From contig NZ_CP060202.1 of assembly GCF_014250515.1 (NCBI RefSeq), positions 1,609,001 to 1,673,000 on the forward strand: DNA of 64,000 nt, in the 5' to 3' direction. The position numbers were made by a program, and so were the translations under genes. Of this stretch, positions 41,629 to 51,365 are shown piece by piece. The notes under the pieces are model-generated. The model ran no database searches. It was not told where the DNA came from and worked only from the letters and a program-made list of their open reading frames with translations. Position 1 is the first letter of the stretch. Every line of letters starts with the position of its first letter. The DNA comes from Hymenobacter sediminicola (lineage in GTDB: Bacteria; Bacteroidota; Bacteroidia; Cytophagales; Hymenobacteraceae).

Positions 41629-43284
41629 ATGCTGAAATACCTATTGCCTGTCGCATTGCTGAATTTTTCCGGCGCCTATGCCCAGTCTTTCGTGCCGAAT
41701 CTGCCGCCAGTGAAGGCCACCAGCTTCCCCCGGGACACCGTGCGCATCACCCAGTTCGGGGCCGTGGCCGATGGCCTGACCGCTAATACCAAGGCCTTCA
41801 CCGACGCCATTGATGCCTGCAGCCGCAAGGGCGGTGGCGTGGTGCTGGTGCCGCGCGGCCACTGGCGCACCGGCCCCCTGACAATGCGCTCCAATGTGAA
41901 CCTGCACCTGGCGGCGGGCGCCTTCGTGCAGTTCAGCAACCAGCTCGCCGACTACCAACTCATCAAAACCAACTGGGAGGGCCTCGACGCCGTGCGCAAC
42001 CAGCCGCTCATCTACGGCCAAAACCTGGAAAACGTGGCCATCACCGGCCACGGCATCCTCGACGGGGCCGGCGAGGCGTGGTGGATGGTACAGAAGGGCC
42101 GCACGCCCGAAGGCGAGTGGAAGCAGCTGGTGGCTTCGGGTGGCTACCTGAATGAAAAGCAGGACCGTTGGTATCCGTCGGCGCAAAGCCTGAAGGGCAC
42201 GACCGTGAAGGAAGCCGGCGTGCTGACTCCTGAGAAGCAGAACGTGCAGGATTTCGCGGACCTGAAAGACTACCTGCGGCCCGATTTCCTGGTGCTCGAT
42301 AACTGCAAACGGCTGCTGCTGGAAGGCGTGACGTTGCAGAACTCGCCGGCCTGGACGGTGCACCCCATGCGCAGCCAGGACGTGACCGTGCGCAACCTGA
42401 CCGTGCGCAACGGCCCCTACACCCCCAACACCGACGCCCTGGACCTGGAATCCATCAACCGCGCCCTCGTAGAGAACTGCACCTTCGACGTGGGCGACGA
42501 CGCCATCTGCATCAAGAGCGGCCGCAACGAGCAGGGCCGGGCGCGGGCCATGCCCACCGAAAACGTACTGATTCGCAACTGCACCGTGTACCGGGCGCAC
42601 GGCGGCTTCGTCATCGGCTCCGAAATGTCGGGCGGGGCGCGCAACATCTACGCCCAGAACCTCACCTTCGTCGGCACTGACATTGGTATCCGGTTCAAGA
42701 CCACGCGCGGCCGGGGAGGCGTGGTGGAGAACATCTTTATTGAGAACGTGGACATGAAGGACATCGGTGGCGAGGCCATCCTGTTCGACATGTACTACAT
42801 GATCCGGGACCCGTCGCCGCAGGTGGCGGGCTCCAAGGAGCGGCCCGTGTCGCCGGCCAAGCCCGTGGACGAGAGCACGCCACAGTTCCGCAAGATTGCC
42901 ATCCGCAACATCACCTGCAACGGCGCCAAAACCGCCATCCTGGTGCGCGGCCTGCCCGAAATGGCCATCAAGGACATCAGCATCGAAAATGCTGTGCTGC
43001 AAGCCGAAAAGGGCCTCGTGTGCATCGAGGCCGACAACATCCAGCTGAAAAACGTGACGCTGCTGCCCACCAGCACCGACCCGGTAATGGAAGTGCACAA
43101 CAGCCGCAATATCACCCTCAACGGCATCAAGTACCCGGCCGGCACGGCCACGCTGCTGCGCGTGTCGGGCGCTGAAAAGGCCAAAAATGTGCGCCTGCTC
43201 AACACCGACCCCGCCCAGGCCAGGCAGCCGCTGGAACTGGGCGAAAAGGTGACGAAAAAGGTTGTCACGGTGTCGAAAAAGTAA
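41629..43284 (+). CDS. GH28 hydrolase, second copy
   Basis: A 551-aa exported beta-helix enzyme of GH28. I use the ATG at 41629, not the TTG at 41620, because the signal peptide MLKYLLPVALLNFSGAYAQ starts there. Catalytic motifs are NTDALDLES, GDDAICIKSG (D290, D291), GSEMSGGA in place of GHG, and GIRFKTTRGRGG. It is longer than the first copy by an insert around residues 150-200. The pattern fits exo-polygalacturonase or rhamnogalacturonan galacturonohydrolase. It is directly followed by GH105 (54-bp gap), so the pair would trim uronate ends. Confidence 0.9.
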   Translation: MLKYLLPVALLNFSGAYAQSFVPNLPPVKATSFPRDTVRITQFGAVADGLTANTKAFTDAIDACSRKGGGVVLVPRGHWRTGPLTMRSNVNLHLAAGAFVQFSNQLADYQLIKTNWEGLDAVRNQPLIYGQNLENVAITGHGILDGAGEAWWMVQKGRTPEGEWKQLVASGGYLNEKQDRWYPSAQSLKGTTVKEAGVLTPEKQNVQDFADLKDYLRPDFLVLDNCKRLLLEGVTLQNSPAWTVHPMRSQDVTVRNLTVRNGPYTPNTDALDLESINRALVENCTFDVGDDAICIKSGRNEQGRARAMPTENVLIRNCTVYRAHGGFVIGSEMSGGARNIYAQNLTFVGTDIGIRFKTTRGRGGVVENIFIENVDMKDIGGEAILFDMYYMIRDPSPQVAGSKERPVSPAKPVDESTPQFRKIAIRNITCNGAKTAILVRGLPEMAIKDISIENAVLQAEKGLVCIEADNIQLKNVTLLPTSTDPVMEVHNSRNITLNGIKYPAGTATLLRVSGAEKAKNVRLLNTDPAQARQPLELGEKVTKKVVTVSKK

Positions 43285-43338
43285 GTCGCATCTGTCCGGC
43301 TGTCCTACTGCCTGGTTCTCCCTCTCTATCCCTGTCCT

Positions 43339-44529
43339 ATGATTTTTCGCCTGTTTGTTCTGCTGGTCCTCTTGATGGCCACCGCGGCCCCGGCCCAGCA
43401 CAAGCCTAAAGCCTCGGCGCCGCTGGCCCGCCAGATGGCCGACTCCTTCATGCGCCGCTACCCCGACTCGCTGGGATTGGCCGACAACAAGGTGGCCCGC
43501 TGGGGCTACGAGCAGGGGCTGATGCTCAAGGCCATCGAGCGGGTGTGGCAGCAAACCGGCGAGCGGAAATACCTGGACTATATGGTGCGGATTCTGGACT
43601 ACTCCATCGGGCCCGACGGCACCATCCAGCGCTACAAGTACGACGACTTCAACCTCGACAACATTAACACCGGCCGCGCCTTGCTCACGCTCAGCCAGCA
43701 GCCCGGGCTGGCGCCGGAGAAATACCGCCTCGCCGCCCAGCGTCTGCACCAGCAGCTGGAGGCGCAGCCCCGCACCAAGGAGGGCGGCTACTGGCACAAA
43801 AAGCGCTACCCGCACCAGATCTGGCTGGATGGGCTGTATATGGCCGAGCCCTTCGCAGCCGAATACGCCAAGGTGTTCAACCAACCCGCCGATTTCGACC
43901 ACGTGGCGCTGCAGTTCGCGCAGGTGGAAAAGCACCTCGTGGATTCTAAAACCGGCCTGCTCTACCACGGCTACGACGAAAGCCGGGAGCAGCGCTGGGC
44001 CAACAAAACCACTGGCCTCTCGCCTAACTTCTGGGGGCGCGGCATAGGCTGGTACGCCATGGCCCTCGTGGACGTGCTCGACTACTTCCCCCAGGACCAC
44101 CCCGAGCGCGCCAAGCTGGTGCAGTACCTACAGCGCCTCGCGCCGGTGCTGGCCCGCTACCAGGACCCCAAAACCGGCGGCTGGTGGCAGGTATCCGACC
44201 AAGCGGGCCGCGCCGGCAACTACATCGAAACCTCGGCTTCGTGCATGTTCGTGTACGCCCTGGCCAAAGGCAGCCGCCTCGGCTACCTCGACAAGAAGTA
44301 CCGCAAAGTGGCCCAAAAAGGCTACGAGGGCATTGTGCGGCAGTTTGTAGTGCAGGAGCCCACCGGTTTGCTGACCCTCAACGGCACCGTGAGCGTGGGC
44401 GGCCTCGGCGGCTCCCCCTACCGCGACGGCAGCTACGAGTACTACCTCTCCGAACCGCTCCAGCAGAACGATTTCAAGGGCGTGGGCCCGTTCATCATGG
44501 CCGGCGTGGAGATGGAAATGAGCAAGTAG
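43339..44529 (+). CDS. GH105 unsaturated rhamnogalacturonyl hydrolase (YteR-like)
   Basis: A 396-aa exported GH105 enzyme. Signal peptide ends near ATAAPAQ. The catalytic Asp is D164 in the motif WLDGLYMAEPF, the form seen in YteR, which acts on unsaturated galacturonyl-rhamnose. Other family residues are in RGIGWYAMALVDVLD and the C-terminal SVGGLGGSPYRDGSYEYY. It differs clearly from the GH105 at 6169 and probably handles rhamnogalacturonan-I rather than plain galacturonan. It ends the plus-strand run; the next gene is convergent. Confidence 0.93.
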   Translation: MIFRLFVLLVLLMATAAPAQHKPKASAPLARQMADSFMRRYPDSLGLADNKVARWGYEQGLMLKAIERVWQQTGERKYLDYMVRILDYSIGPDGTIQRYKYDDFNLDNINTGRALLTLSQQPGLAPEKYRLAAQRLHQQLEAQPRTKEGGYWHKKRYPHQIWLDGLYMAEPFAAEYAKVFNQPADFDHVALQFAQVEKHLVDSKTGLLYHGYDESREQRWANKTTGLSPNFWGRGIGWYAMALVDVLDYFPQDHPERAKLVQYLQRLAPVLARYQDPKTGGWWQVSDQAGRAGNYIETSASCMFVYALAKGSRLGYLDKKYRKVAQKGYEGIVRQFVVQEPTGLLTLNGTVSVGGLGGSPYRDGSYEYYLSEPLQQNDFKGVGPFIMAGVEMEMSK

Positions 44530-44622
44530 GCCAGGGCCAACTGAGAGGAGGCCAGAGCGTCAATCAAAACGGCAAGCTCAGCATAACGTTTTAAAGTATT
44601 CAATATCCACTCTCCGCCTGCC

Positions 44623-47508
44623 CTAAAACAGGTCGTCCTTGGCGGGGGCGGTGTAGGGCTGGGGCTGACGGTCGGTTTTTGGGAGGCCGAAGTAGAAGAA
44701 TAGGGTGCGCTGGCGGGCGCCGCGCTGGTGGTTCAGCTCGCTGGCCGGGCCCAGGTTGGCGGTGTTGGCGTCGATGTTGAGGGCTAGCTTGGTGCCCAGC
44801 GGCGGAATGGCGTCGAGAAACGACAGGTTTCCGACGGGCAGGGCGGGGGAGGGCTGCACACCGGAGAGGCCGTAGAAGTCGAACAGACGCACGTAGAGGC
44901 CGGGTTCGGGGCTGGCCACCAGGAACTTGCCTTCCACTGTGTTCATTTCCAGCCAAGCAATGTCGGCGAAATAGCCCTTGAATTCCGGGTAAATCCAGGG
45001 CGCGGCGCCGGTCTGAGTGTTGTTGTAGGCGTTTTCCCACACGTTGTCGGCCACGCCCTGCAAACGGTTTTTCCAGACCCGGTACGGCCCCTTGCCCAGC
45101 CACTTCGCCCCGATGACGTAGTTTTCGGGGTAAGTGAAGCTCAGGCCGGCAAAGGTATAGTCGGTGGGCGGCAGCGCGTACTCGTAGGTGAGCTGCAGCC
45201 AGCCCGAGGCGTACATTTTCCAGCGCATCGTTTTCAGGTCGCCGGCGTAGCGCGCTTCCACCACTTCGCCGTCGGGCTCGGAGTGGTGCTGCAGGCTCAA
45301 GAAGGTAGACGCGCCGCTGGCTAGCACCGGGCCGTTGCCGAAGGAAAGCTTGTCGCCGTTGTTGCCCCTGATGCCGGTGAGGTGGCCGGTGGTTTTGCTG
45401 AAGCCCACGCTGATATTGCCGGCCTTCAGCGTCAGCAGCGAATCGGTGTCGGTGACGGCCACCGCGCCGGGTGCGGCCAGGTCCACCAAGCCGGCCAGGA
45501 CTTTGGCGTTGCCGCCGGTTTTCCAGGTCCATTTGTACACTAGGTTCTTCTGCGTATCAAAAGCCGACACCACCAGCGCGTCGTACTGCTGCCAGTTTTT
45601 GGGCAAACCCAGCTGCAGCCGCCCAGTGCCCAACGGCTTTACGTCGGGGCTTTTGAGGCGGCTTTTCTGCTGCGTTATCGAGCCCGGAAAGGCGTCGGTG
45701 GGCGAGCGAAAGTTCACCAGCTCCCACTGGAAAAAGCATTGGCTGAGGTTAGTGAAGTGGTAGCGGTTTTCCACCGGCAGCGTGCCGTTGAACTTAGTCG
45801 GCAACTCCGGCAGCGCAATGCGGATAGGCGAAAAGATTTCCCGGATGGCGTAGAAGCTGCCTTCCTTTTCACGGTGCGGGCCCACTACGCCGTCGGGCGC
45901 ATTCACCCCGTTTACGTCGATGATGTTGCGCTGGTCGGTGCGCACCACGCCCTCGTCCAGCAACGCCCACAGGAAGCCGCCGCCGCTGCGTTTGGCGTTC
46001 CAGTGCAGCTCCCAGAAGTCGGCCAGGCCGGTGCCGCCGCCGCCGTCGTCCTGGCAGTGCAGAAACTCGGTGGGCATGTAAATCAGCGAGTCGGCCAGGA
46101 GTTGACGGGTGCTGTAGTAGTTTTCGTAGTGGTTGCCGTCGATGCCGCTGTGGGCGTTGCCGGGACGGTGGTGGGCATGGATGACGGGCCGGTTGCTGAG
46201 GTCGTAGCGGCCGAAATCGTCGTCGAGCTCCTTGTTGGTGCCGCCCTCGTTACCGTTGCTCCAGAAGATGATGCTGGGGTGGTTGGCGTCGCGCTGTACC
46301 ATTTCGCGCACCAGCTTGGCGCCGGCCGCGGTGCTGTAGGCTTTCTGCCAGCCGGCCAGCTCATCCAATACATAGAGGCCCAGCGAATCGCAGAGGTCCA
46401 GAAACTTCGCGTCGGGCGGGTAGTGAGCCATACGCACGGCGTTCAGGTTCATTTCCTTGAGCAGCTTCACGTCGAGCAGCTGGATGGAGTCATTGAGCGT
46501 GCGGCCAGTTTCGGGCCACCAACTGTGCCGGTTGATGCCTTTCATCTTTACCTGCGTGCCGTTCACGAAAATGCCTTGCCCGCGCCGCACCTCTATGGTG
46601 CGAAACCCAAACCGGCTAGTGGTTTCATGCAGCGTGGTGCCGCCCGCCCGCAAGCTGGTGCGCACCCGGTACAGATGGGGCGTTTCGGCGGTCCAGCGCC
46701 GTGGCTGCCGCACCTGCGTGCGCACCGTCACGACGGTATCCGACGGATTGGCGGCGGCCTGCGCCGTGCCCACCACCTTGCCCGCCGCATCCAGAATTTC
46801 GGCCTGCACCTGCGCCCCGGCCGGCGCATTGCGCACGAATACGTTCATGCTGAACGCGCCGCTAGCTTGGGCATTGATGGCGGTGCGCGCAATAAACTGC
46901 CTCGGGTACGCCGCCAGATACACCGGCCGGAAAATGCCGCCGAACACCCAGTAGTCGGCCAGCCGCTCGGCGTTGTTCACCGATTTGTCGGCCGACATCT
47001 TGCTCACCGTCACTTCCAGCAGGTTGGACTGGCTGGGGCGGAGCTTGTCAGTGATGTCGTGCCGGAACTCATAGAATGCGCCCTGGTGCACCGGCCCCGC
47101 CGCCTGCCCGTTAATTTTCACCTCGGTATCCGTCATCGAGCCTTCAAACACAATAAACACCTGCTTATCCTGCCAGGCAGCGGGCACCTGAAACGAGTGC
47201 CGGTAGCGGCCCTGCTCGTCGGCGAAGCGGAAGTTTTTGCCGTAGGTTTTGTAGTCGCGGCCGTAGTTGTAGCTCCCGAAACCCATCTGTTCCCAGCACG
47301 AAGGCACCGCAATTTTAGTCCAGAAGCCGCTTTGGCGCCCGACGGTGCAGAAGAAGTCCCACTGCACAGTCGGGTGGTTGTCGCGCCCCGAGAGGTACTG
47401 CACCTGCGTCTGCGGCGCCGGCTGGGCGTAACTGCAAAACGGGAGCAAGGCGCACAGAATAGCCAAAGAGCGGAAGGCTAGTCGTGGGAACAGGAAGAGG
47501 ATTCTCAT
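44623..47508 (-). CDS. GH2 beta-galactosidase-type hydrolase
   Basis: A 961-aa exported GH2 enzyme. The start at 47508 gives a signal peptide (MRILFLFPRLAFRSLA...SYAQ). Jelly-roll, two immunoglobulin-like domains, TIM barrel and C-terminal beta-galactosidase small-chain-like domain follow in order. The acid/base is E421 in SNGNEGG, and the nucleophile is likely E481 in MPTEFLHCQ. The KMKGINRHSWWPETG loop is typical of the family. In a pectin locus it may remove galactan side-chain or capping beta-galactose, but beta-glucuronidase and related activities exist in GH2. A weak operator-like match occurs upstream (47596-47610). Confidence 0.88.
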   Translation of the reverse strand: MRILFLFPRLAFRSLAILCALLPFCSYAQPAPQTQVQYLSGRDNHPTVQWDFFCTVGRQSGFWTKIAVPSCWEQMGFGSYNYGRDYKTYGKNFRFADEQGRYRHSFQVPAAWQDKQVFIVFEGSMTDTEVKINGQAAGPVHQGAFYEFRHDITDKLRPSQSNLLEVTVSKMSADKSVNNAERLADYWVFGGIFRPVYLAAYPRQFIARTAINAQASGAFSMNVFVRNAPAGAQVQAEILDAAGKVVGTAQAAANPSDTVVTVRTQVRQPRRWTAETPHLYRVRTSLRAGGTTLHETTSRFGFRTIEVRRGQGIFVNGTQVKMKGINRHSWWPETGRTLNDSIQLLDVKLLKEMNLNAVRMAHYPPDAKFLDLCDSLGLYVLDELAGWQKAYSTAAGAKLVREMVQRDANHPSIIFWSNGNEGGTNKELDDDFGRYDLSNRPVIHAHHRPGNAHSGIDGNHYENYYSTRQLLADSLIYMPTEFLHCQDDGGGGTGLADFWELHWNAKRSGGGFLWALLDEGVVRTDQRNIIDVNGVNAPDGVVGPHREKEGSFYAIREIFSPIRIALPELPTKFNGTLPVENRYHFTNLSQCFFQWELVNFRSPTDAFPGSITQQKSRLKSPDVKPLGTGRLQLGLPKNWQQYDALVVSAFDTQKNLVYKWTWKTGGNAKVLAGLVDLAAPGAVAVTDTDSLLTLKAGNISVGFSKTTGHLTGIRGNNGDKLSFGNGPVLASGASTFLSLQHHSEPDGEVVEARYAGDLKTMRWKMYASGWLQLTYEYALPPTDYTFAGLSFTYPENYVIGAKWLGKGPYRVWKNRLQGVADNVWENAYNNTQTGAAPWIYPEFKGYFADIAWLEMNTVEGKFLVASPEPGLYVRLFDFYGLSGVQPSPALPVGNLSFLDAIPPLGTKLALNIDANTANLGPASELNHQRGARQRTLFFYFGLPKTDRQPQPYTAPAKDDLF

Positions 47509-47831
47509 GGACAGTATAGCATAGCCTGAGTGGTTAGGTGGCCGAGGGGCATTTCTAACCGGCACTCAACCTAGGCAGAACCTTGGAAAGCGGCACCCTG
47601 TAGTTTCCTGCCCGGCCCACTACCGCAGAACTGAGCTGGCAGGAGTTGAGCACTACTTGCAATATTCGCCGGATGAACGAACAGGTCCGACGTGTAGCAG
47701 CATTACCAGAAGCCGTATTTCAACGTTATCTTACGTATGCTTTTACTTACTCTTTCGGCAGCAAGGTATAGGCCACCGGCTTGGTGCTGGAGTGTTGTGG
47801 AAGGCGTTTTTTCATTTCCATTCCGTATCGA
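47509..47831. other. Divergent promoter region between GH2 and the epimerase
   Basis: About 320 bases with no gene I can support. It must contain the promoters of both genes. A loose match to the rhamnose-type operator (CAGGAAACTACAGGG on the GH2 strand, 47596-47610) is present; nothing else stands out. Confidence 0.4.
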
Positions 47832-49034
47832 ATGCTGCCGCCTAACTGCTCCGCCCAGCTTTGTAGGACCTTGCTGGTCCTGACCGGCTTGTTCGCCATT
47901 GGCAGCTGCAACCACTCAACTCCTGCGCAACAGCAGGCGGGCACTTTCTCTCCTATGACTGACTCCACGCAAACTTCCACCACCGCCACGCTTCCTACTA
48001 TCACTGCTTTCGGCAAAACCACCGACGGCGCTGCAGTGCAGATCTACACCCTCACCAATGCCCACGGCATGAAAGTGAGCATCACCAATTATGGTGGTAT
48101 TATCACCAGCCTCGTGGTGCCCGACAAGGATGGTAAGCTAGGTGACGTAGTGCTGGGGTTTGATGAGATAAGCGGCTACCAAAGCCCTGCGTATCGGAAG
48201 GCGGGACCGTACTTTGGCGCCCTGATCGGACGCTACGCCAACCGCATTGCCCAGGGTAAGTTCACGCTCGATGGCCGGGAGTACACGCTGGCCCAAAACA
48301 ATGACGGAAACACCTTGCACGGTGGCAATAAAGGATTTGATAAGGTAATCTGGCAGGCCGTACCTGGTGCCTCCGCCGTGGGCCAGACGCTTACGCTTAC
48401 TTATTTGAGCAAGGACGGCGAGGAGGGCTACCCCGGCAACCTAACCGTAAAGGTGGTGTACACTCTCACCGTTGATAACGCCCTACAAATCGACTACTCA
48501 GCCTCCACTGACAAGGCCACGCCCGTTAACCTTACCAACCATACATACTTTAACCTTAATGCTGGCCCGGACGTGCTAGCCCATGAAATAACCATTGACG
48601 CCGACCGCTATAATGTGGTGGACGCAGGCATGATTCCGACCGGCGAGCTGCGTCCTGTCAAAGGCACGCCTTTCGACTTTACTGCGCCACACACCATAGG
48701 TGAGCGGATAGGACAGGTGCCCAACGGCTACGACCACAACTGGCTGCTTAGGAAGTCAATTGGCCAGCCTGCTGCCACCGTGTATGAGCCCACTACCGGC
48801 CGCACCATGCAGGTAGCCACCACCGAGCCCGGAGTACAGTTCTATACCGGCAACTTTCTGGATGGTACACTGCGCGGCAAAAATGGGCAGGTATATGGCA
48901 AGCATGCGGGCTTCTGCCTAGAAACCCAGCACTTTCCCGATTCGCCTAACCAGCCCAACTTCCCGACCACCATCCTGAAGCCCGGCCAGACCCTACACTC
49001 AACGACGACCTACACGTTTGGCGTGCGAAAATAA
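47832..49034 (+). CDS. galM: Aldose 1-epimerase (galactose mutarotase) lipoprotein
   Basis: A 400-aa aldose 1-epimerase, converting alpha and beta anomers of sugars such as galactose. The start at 47832 puts a lipobox (AIGSC) at about residue 29, so the enzyme should be a periplasmic or outer-membrane lipoprotein rather than cytosolic. Catalytic marks are RYANRIAQGKFTLDG, the His in NHTYFNLN and the Glu near LETQHFPDSPNQPNFPTT. It would speed anomer change of sugars released by GH2 and GH97 before transport. Confidence 0.9.
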   Translation: MLPPNCSAQLCRTLLVLTGLFAIGSCNHSTPAQQQAGTFSPMTDSTQTSTTATLPTITAFGKTTDGAAVQIYTLTNAHGMKVSITNYGGIITSLVVPDKDGKLGDVVLGFDEISGYQSPAYRKAGPYFGALIGRYANRIAQGKFTLDGREYTLAQNNDGNTLHGGNKGFDKVIWQAVPGASAVGQTLTLTYLSKDGEEGYPGNLTVKVVYTLTVDNALQIDYSASTDKATPVNLTNHTYFNLNAGPDVLAHEITIDADRYNVVDAGMIPTGELRPVKGTPFDFTAPHTIGERIGQVPNGYDHNWLLRKSIGQPAATVYEPTTGRTMQVATTEPGVQFYTGNFLDGTLRGKNGQVYGKHAGFCLETQHFPDSPNQPNFPTTILKPGQTLHSTTTYTFGVRK

Positions 49035-49127
49035 GGTATGCGCCTAGCAGTAGCGCTCAGCTGAGCGAAGCTGTAGCCTCAATCCCGCTTCTCAGGTAGT
49101 GGGCTCTCAAAAAAATAGAGGGCACAC

Positions 49128-51242
49128 TTACCGGCCAACGGGCTTAATACTGATGGCCGCACCGCCTCCAGCTGCCAGCTGTAGCTTGATGATGGACTTG
49201 CTGTTGACTTTCTGTTTGCGGATCTGGTATGCCATTGGGTTTTTATCCCAGCTGGCACCCTTTCCATCAGCATAGATAGTGGCTTCGTACTGCTGGCCGG
49301 GCGTGAGGAAGTCGAGCTTCACAGTCTGGTGGCGCGGATTTTCGTCGGTGATGCTGCCCACGTACCACTCCTCGCGGCCCTTAGCCTTGCGGGCCGTGGT
49401 GATGTACTCGCCGGGCTCGGCCAGCAGCACGCGAGTATCATCCCAGTCCACGGCCACGTCCTTGATGAACTGGAAGGCATTGAGGTGCTGCTCGTAAGCT
49501 TCGGGCAGGTCGGCGGCCATTTGCACGGGGCTGTAGAGCGTCACGTAGAGGGCCAGCTGTTTGGCTAGCGTGGTGTGTACCTGGCGACCTTTGTTCTGGG
49601 CGGGGTTCCAGCTTTCCAGTTTGATCTGGAAAATGCCGGGCGTGTAGTCCATGGGGCCGCCCATGAGGCGGGTGAAGGGCAGAATAGTTTCGTGCTCGGG
49701 CGGGTTGCCGGTGCTCCAGGCATTGAACTCGTTGCCCCGGGCCGCTTCCGAAGCCAGCCAGTTGGGGTAGGTGCGGTGCAAGCCCGTGGGCCGTACGGCT
49801 TCATGCATATCCACCATGAGCTGGTTCTGGCCGAGCAAGGCGGCCGTGTGGTTGTAGTGGTTCACCATCCACTGGCCGTCGTGGTGCTCCCCGCGCGGGA
49901 TAATGCGGCCCACGTAGCCGGTTTTCACGGCCGCGTAGCCGTGCTCCTTCATGAAGCGGTAAGCTTCCTGCTGGCGCCGCTCGTAGTTGGTCACGGAGCC
50001 GGAGGTTTCGTGGTGCATCATCAATTGCACGCCCTTGGCGGCGGCGTACTGCTGCAGTTCCGTCACATTGAAATCGGGGTAGGGCGTCACGAAGTCGAAT
50101 ACTTCCTCTTTCCAGTTATTGGCCCAATCCTCCCAGCCCACATTCCAGCCTTCCACCAGCACACTTTGTAAGCCGTGTTGGGCCGCAAAATCGATGTAGC
50201 GCTTCACGTTGGCCGTGTTGGCGCCGTGGCGGCCGTTGGGCTTGAGGCGGTTCCAGTCGGTGCCGGCCAGCTTGATGTTGCTGGTGTCGGCGTAGTTCCA
50301 ACTGGCCTTGTTCACGTGCATCTCCCACCACACGCCCACGAATTTCTGGGGCTTAATCCAGTCGGTGGTCGGGAACTTGGTGGGCTCGTTCAGGTTCAGA
50401 ATCAGCTTGCTGGCTAGTACCTCGGGGGCTTTGTCCGACACCACGATGGTGCGCCAGGGCGTGTGTTCGGGGGCTTGCAGGTAGGCGGCCGCGCCGGTAG
50501 CGCCGGGCACCAGCTGACTGCGCAGGCCGTAAGTTTTGGTGTCCACGTTCAAGAACATAGCCGGGTAGTTCACCAGTGCCGCCTCGTGAATGTTCACGTA
50601 CAGCCCATCGTCCGACTTCAGCATCAGCGGCGTCTGAATGCGGTAGGGCGCGGCTTTCTGCTGAATGGCCTCGATAGGCGTGGTATTCACCTCGCTCAGG
50701 CGGGAGGTGGTGTAGGTGTACTCGTTGGAGTCGTAGTCGCCGGGAATCCAGAAGGCCTTGTGGTTGGCGGGCAGGTTGAACTCAGTCAGCTCGTCCTGCA
50801 CCGTGAAGTAGCTCAGGCCGGGCTGTTGGGGCACCTCGTAGCGGAAGCCCACGCCATCGGCAAACACCCGGAATACCACGTCGAGGCGTCGGCCGGGGGC
50901 TTGGGGCTGGCGCAGGTGCACCGTGAGCTGGCGGTAGTGGTTGCGGATGGTTTTTACCTCGCCCCACACCGGGTTCCAGCTTTCATCCACATCCTTGGTT
51001 TCGGAGCCGGTGATTTCCAGCGGCCCATCGAAGCCCTTGCCATCGGCTAGAGCCAAGCCCAGCCGGGAAGGGTTGATGACGGATTTCGGCCCGTACTGCA
51101 CGGCGTAGGCGGGCTGCCCGCCGGCGTTCAGAGTCACCGTCAGGCTGACTTTATCGAGGCGGGCGGTAAGCGGGGCAGCTGTCTGGGCGGTGGCCGGTAA
51201 ACCTACTGCAAGGAGTAGTACGACCAAAAAGGAGTTCTTCAT
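49128..51242 (-). CDS. GH97 alpha-glycosidase
   Basis: A 704-aa exported GH97 enzyme. I start at 51242 (MKNSFLVVLLLAVGLPATA). Domains run beta-sandwich, (beta/alpha)8 barrel, C-terminal sheet. Glutamates E412 (HHETSG), E481 (VDMHEAVRPTG) and E505 (GNEFNAW) keep the spacing of the three functional Glu of SusB, the inverting alpha-glucosidase, so the inverting subgroup is likely. That points to an alpha-glucosidase-like rather than a retaining alpha-galactosidase activity, slightly out of keeping with a pectin locus. It is the last gene of the locus. Confidence 0.88.
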   Translation of the reverse strand: MKNSFLVVLLLAVGLPATAQTAAPLTARLDKVSLTVTLNAGGQPAYAVQYGPKSVINPSRLGLALADGKGFDGPLEITGSETKDVDESWNPVWGEVKTIRNHYRQLTVHLRQPQAPGRRLDVVFRVFADGVGFRYEVPQQPGLSYFTVQDELTEFNLPANHKAFWIPGDYDSNEYTYTTSRLSEVNTTPIEAIQQKAAPYRIQTPLMLKSDDGLYVNIHEAALVNYPAMFLNVDTKTYGLRSQLVPGATGAAAYLQAPEHTPWRTIVVSDKAPEVLASKLILNLNEPTKFPTTDWIKPQKFVGVWWEMHVNKASWNYADTSNIKLAGTDWNRLKPNGRHGANTANVKRYIDFAAQHGLQSVLVEGWNVGWEDWANNWKEEVFDFVTPYPDFNVTELQQYAAAKGVQLMMHHETSGSVTNYERRQQEAYRFMKEHGYAAVKTGYVGRIIPRGEHHDGQWMVNHYNHTAALLGQNQLMVDMHEAVRPTGLHRTYPNWLASEAARGNEFNAWSTGNPPEHETILPFTRLMGGPMDYTPGIFQIKLESWNPAQNKGRQVHTTLAKQLALYVTLYSPVQMAADLPEAYEQHLNAFQFIKDVAVDWDDTRVLLAEPGEYITTARKAKGREEWYVGSITDENPRHQTVKLDFLTPGQQYEATIYADGKGASWDKNPMAYQIRKQKVNSKSIIKLQLAAGGGAAISIKPVGR

Positions 51243-51365
51243 TCGGGTAAGTATCAAGGTCCGAAGGTAAGGCCTGATACTTACTGTGCAGGGTAATGAC
51301 TGTAGCTTTTTAGCCTGACACTCCCACACCCTGTGGGATGTGGGTTGCTGAGATGAAGTGATAGG

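Noticed and set aside
41641..44100. An 819-codon open frame on the minus strand opposite GH28 and GH105
   Set aside because: It is a mirror of GC-rich third positions in the real plus-strand genes, has no known motif, and crosses the boundary of two well-identified enzymes.
45739..47481. A 580-codon plus-strand frame opposite GH2
   Set aside because: Arg/Val/His-rich composition of an antisense shadow; the minus-strand GH2 has all domain and catalytic motifs.
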